In this document: piece after piece, positions 22,771 through 24,162 of the stretch
Layout of the letters: each line of letters opens with the position of its first letter
Position numbering within the stretch: position 1 is the stretch's first letter
Assembly: GCA_964350585.1 (NCBI GenBank)
Contig: CAYGKC010000017.1
Coordinates: 1 to 24,162 of the forward strand
Direction: 5' to 3'
Length of the DNA: 24,162 nucleotides
From: JBAYJM01 sp964350585
Lineage (GTDB): Bacteria > Patescibacteriota > Patescibacteriia > 2-01-FULL-39-33
The notes under the pieces: model-generated
Told to the model about the DNA's origin: nothing
Databases searched by the model: none
The model's input: only the letters and a program-made list of their open reading frames with translations
Program-made: the position numbers and the translations under genes

Positions 22771-23025
22771 TCATTTTAGGGCGCCTTCTTGCCTTAAAAT
22801 CCTTATTTTTTCCGATGATCCCCTATTATAGCCGCCTATTTTACCATCAGAACGAATTACTCTATGACATGGCACATTTGGATCATAATTTTTGTTCAAA
22901 ATATTGCCAACGGCTCTATACGCTTTTTCATTTCCAGCTTTTAAGGCGACTTTTTTATACGTCAAAACTTTACCTATTTTAATATTTTTTACTATTTTTA
23001 TAACCTTATTTTTAAAACTATTCAT
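22771..23025 (-). CDS. MGMT-domain protein (O6-alkylguanine-type repair)
   Basis: This 84-aa protein is only the C-terminal DNA-binding and active-site domain of O6-methylguanine-DNA methyltransferases. It shows the winged-helix start (KIGKVLTYKKVALKAGN), the arginine-finger region (YRAVGNILNKN) and the active-site motif PCHRVI with C53, followed by GKIGGYNRG. Because the cysteine is present, it should transfer the alkyl group to itself; alkyltransferase-like proteins (ATL) have Trp or Ala there instead. The Ada/Ogt N-terminal ribonuclease-like domain is absent, giving the short single-domain form common in small genomes. It lies 62 bp upstream of rubrerythrin on the same strand and may be cotranscribed with it, making a small protection cluster. 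Confidence 0.93.
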   Translation of the reverse strand: MNSFKNKVIKIVKNIKIGKVLTYKKVALKAGNEKAYRAVGNILNKNYDPNVPCHRVIRSDGKIGGYNRGSSEKIRILRQEGALK

Positions 23026-23029
23026 AAAG

Positions 23030-23057
23030 GCAAAATGGACTGGTTAATTCCAGTCCA
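23030..23057 (-). terminator. Hairpin terminator after the zinc-ribbon protein
   Basis: TGGACTGG (23036-23043) and CCAGTCCA (23050-23057) form a perfect 8-bp stem with a 6-nt loop. On the minus strand only four Ts follow (TTTTGCCTTT), so it may be leaky and let transcription into the MGMT gene. Confidence 0.65.
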
Positions 23058-23080
23058 TTGTAAAATTAGTTGTTCTAATA

Positions 23081-23956
23081 TTATTGCGTTGCTTCCAGAT
23101 TTTTTCCTAAAAAGTATTTTTTTGCATCCATAGAAACATACCACAAATAACCTTTTGCATCCTTAAATACCTTGCCCTTATTTGCTTGGGCAAATTTATT
23201 ATCAAGAGGTAATTTTTTATCAATAACTATAGGATCGTATCCGCTAAGTATTTCCTGCTTATCATTAAATTTATCACCGTCAGTATCTGCCTTTGTTTTA
23301 TCCGTGCCTAAAGCATCTTCGACTTCATCAGATAAGCCATCAGTATCAGTATCTTCACCTTTATCCAGGTTATAATCCGCCAAAGGAATTTTTCCTAAAT
23401 CAACGGCTGAAATATTAGTTGATACTTTCGTTAATGTGTTAGTTAATGTCAGAGCAGTAGTTCCCAGGTTTTTATACTGATCAAAATCTTTAAGCAATGT
23501 CGATTGCTGATCCATTACTGTTTTTAATTCCTGCATCTTAAGATCAAGCGCTTTTTGATTTTCAACCGTCGCTTGGCGTAACTGCGATATTTCTGAATCC
23601 TTTGATGCAATATTTTGAGTAGCGGAAGATAAGTTGCCCTGAGTTTCTCTCAATATGTTTTCAGTAGCAGTAATTGATTCGATATAATTTGCATTTTCCT
23701 GGTAAATCATTGCCATGTATGCAACCATCGCGCCAAAAACAACAATTAAAACAACATAAAAAAACCATCTTTGCCATCTTCTTTTTTTAATTTCATGATG
23801 CGTTCTTGCTGTAGCCTCCTGAAGTTGCATTTGATCATTTGAAACCTGTTGCGGTTGCTGTGTTTGCATAGATGGTGAAGAAGTTAAGTTAACTCCGCAG
23901 TTAGGGCAAATTACTGAAGTATCGGGAATTTGCACCTTACAATTGAAACAAGTCAT
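23081..23956 (-). CDS. Zinc-ribbon, TM, coiled-coil, Asp-rich-repeat surface protein
   Basis: This 291-aa protein starts with a zinc ribbon (C3, C6, C17, C20; CFNC...CPNC), then a Gln/Ser-rich linker, a basic KKRRWQRW stop-transfer segment and one membrane helix (about 66-85). By charge the zinc ribbon is cytoplasmic. Outside, a coiled coil of about 80 residues (QRNLSSATQ to LLKDFDQYKN) leads to an Asp-rich TSP3/dockerin-like calcium-binding repeat (DTDTDGLSDEVEDALGTD, ADTDGDKFNDKQE, GYDP). The end (GYLWYVSMDAKKYFLG) recalls the WYV...YYLG motif I associate with Patescibacteria cell-surface proteins. A signalling or surface-attachment role is possible; no enzyme motif is present. ATG 23956 follows an extended -10 promoter with a leader of about 20 nt. 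Confidence 0.85.
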   Translation of the reverse strand: MTCFNCKVQIPDTSVICPNCGVNLTSSPSMQTQQPQQVSNDQMQLQEATARTHHEIKKRRWQRWFFYVVLIVVFGAMVAYMAMIYQENANYIESITATENILRETQGNLSSATQNIASKDSEISQLRQATVENQKALDLKMQELKTVMDQQSTLLKDFDQYKNLGTTALTLTNTLTKVSTNISAVDLGKIPLADYNLDKGEDTDTDGLSDEVEDALGTDKTKADTDGDKFNDKQEILSGYDPIVIDKKLPLDNKFAQANKGKVFKDAKGYLWYVSMDAKKYFLGKNLEATQ

Positions 23957-23983
23957 ATTTTTATCTTATTTTATATTAGAACT

Positions 23984-23992
23984 ATTATAACA
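23984..23992 (-). promoter_or_regulatory. Extended -10 promoter of the zinc-ribbon protein gene
   Basis: On the minus strand TGT precedes TATAAT (23989-23984). No -35 box is clear. Confidence 0.6.
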
Positions 23993-24119
23993 TAAAAAAA
24001 TAAAAATAAATAGGAATTCATTTATTAAACCAACCGCCTCGGCTTTCTTCCTGCCCGCAGAAGGATCTGGAGAAGCAAAACCGTTAATTTACTTGCTTCA
24101 CTTTCACACTTTTTTGCTT

Positions 24120-24162
24120 CGGAGAGTGGGAGATTCGAACTCCCGAGGGCTTTGACACCCTA
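24120..24162 (-). tRNA. tRNA-Ser, 3' part only
   Basis: On the minus strand the end of a class II tRNA is visible: a long variable arm (AGGGTGTCAAAGCCCT), T arm GGGAG-TTCGAAT-CTCCC, 3' acceptor strand ACTCTCC and discriminator G. The long arm and G discriminator point to serine. The anticodon lies beyond the window. CCA is not encoded. Confidence 0.85.

Noticed and set aside
24020..24119. Possible small RNA (SRP-like) between the zinc-ribbon gene and tRNA-Ser
   Set aside because: The stretch is GC-richer and has a short inverted repeat (GAAGCAA/TTGCTTC), but the conserved SRP, RNase P or tmRNA cores are absent.
1..24162. Reassigned TGA codon (as in SR1/Gracilibacteria)
   Set aside because: Housekeeping genes have no in-frame TGA and at least the first transporter ends in TGA, so the standard code fits.
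1..24162. CRISPR arrays, insertion sequences with transposase, prophage genes, origin of replication
   Set aside because: No regularly spaced repeats, transposase or phage motifs, or DnaA-box clusters were seen on either strand.

Overview
The window reads as a chromosomal segment of an AT-rich bacterium, most likely a member of the Patescibacteria (CPR). The pointers are short housekeeping genes with little or no Shine-Dalgarno (SD) sequence, many small orphan proteins, and surface proteins of the zinc-ribbon / transmembrane / coiled-coil / Asp-rich-repeat type. Placement rests on gene content, not on a marker phylogeny. TGA acts as a stop and does not interrupt dnaG, rpoD or the helicase in frame, so the standard bacterial code applies. 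A 100-N scaffold gap lies at 1764-1863.

Region by region. 1-2215 (all minus): an SMR/EamA-like transporter, an orphan, a SAM methyltransferase framed by a 31-bp imperfect inverted repeat, the gap, and a small conserved-looking protein that is frameshifted and cut by the gap. 2216-3900 (plus): a strong promoter, a leader of about 100 nt, a DEAD-box RNA helicase and its terminator. 3945-7400 (plus): a three-gene operon with its own promoter, a 15-bp palindrome at the predicted start of transcription, strong SDs and a terminator. It encodes a large coiled-coil envelope protein with a Ser/Gly/Trp tail, a membrane-anchored protein and a PspA/IM30-like coiled-coil protein. 7398-9523 (minus): a GrpB-family protein, then a two-gene operon of an orphan and a divergent J-domain protein (HTD in place of HPD). 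9719-11812 (minus): a CAP-domain protein, a cold-shock protein, an orphan and an unlisted 35-codon gene with promoter, SD and terminator. 11830-13641 (minus): a GH3 glycosidase that stops short at its C-terminus. 13856-14386 (plus): a multi-pass membrane protein. 14525-16110 (minus): a PspC protein and a LiaI/LiaF-TM plus head-GIN (toastrack-like) protein in one operon. 16211-18029 (minus): a membrane-anchored M2/ACE-like metallopeptidase. 18110-21421 (minus): tRNA-Asn and the dnaG-rpoD pair. 21475-21752 (plus): an 84-aa orphan with the best SD in the window. 21751-23025 (minus): superoxide reductase, rubrerythrin and an MGMT-domain protein, an oxidative/alkylation protection set. 23081-24162 (minus): a zinc-ribbon/TSP3-type surface protein and a partial tRNA-Ser.

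Two themes stand out. First, two separate phage-shock-like envelope modules lie within 12 kb: a PspA-like operon and a PspC/toastrack-like operon. Second, there are two styles of gene expression. One set has extended -10 promoters, very short leaders and no SD. The other set, mostly orphans, has -35/-10 promoters with 16-17 bp spacing, strong SDs, GC-richer coding sequence and strong hairpin terminators.
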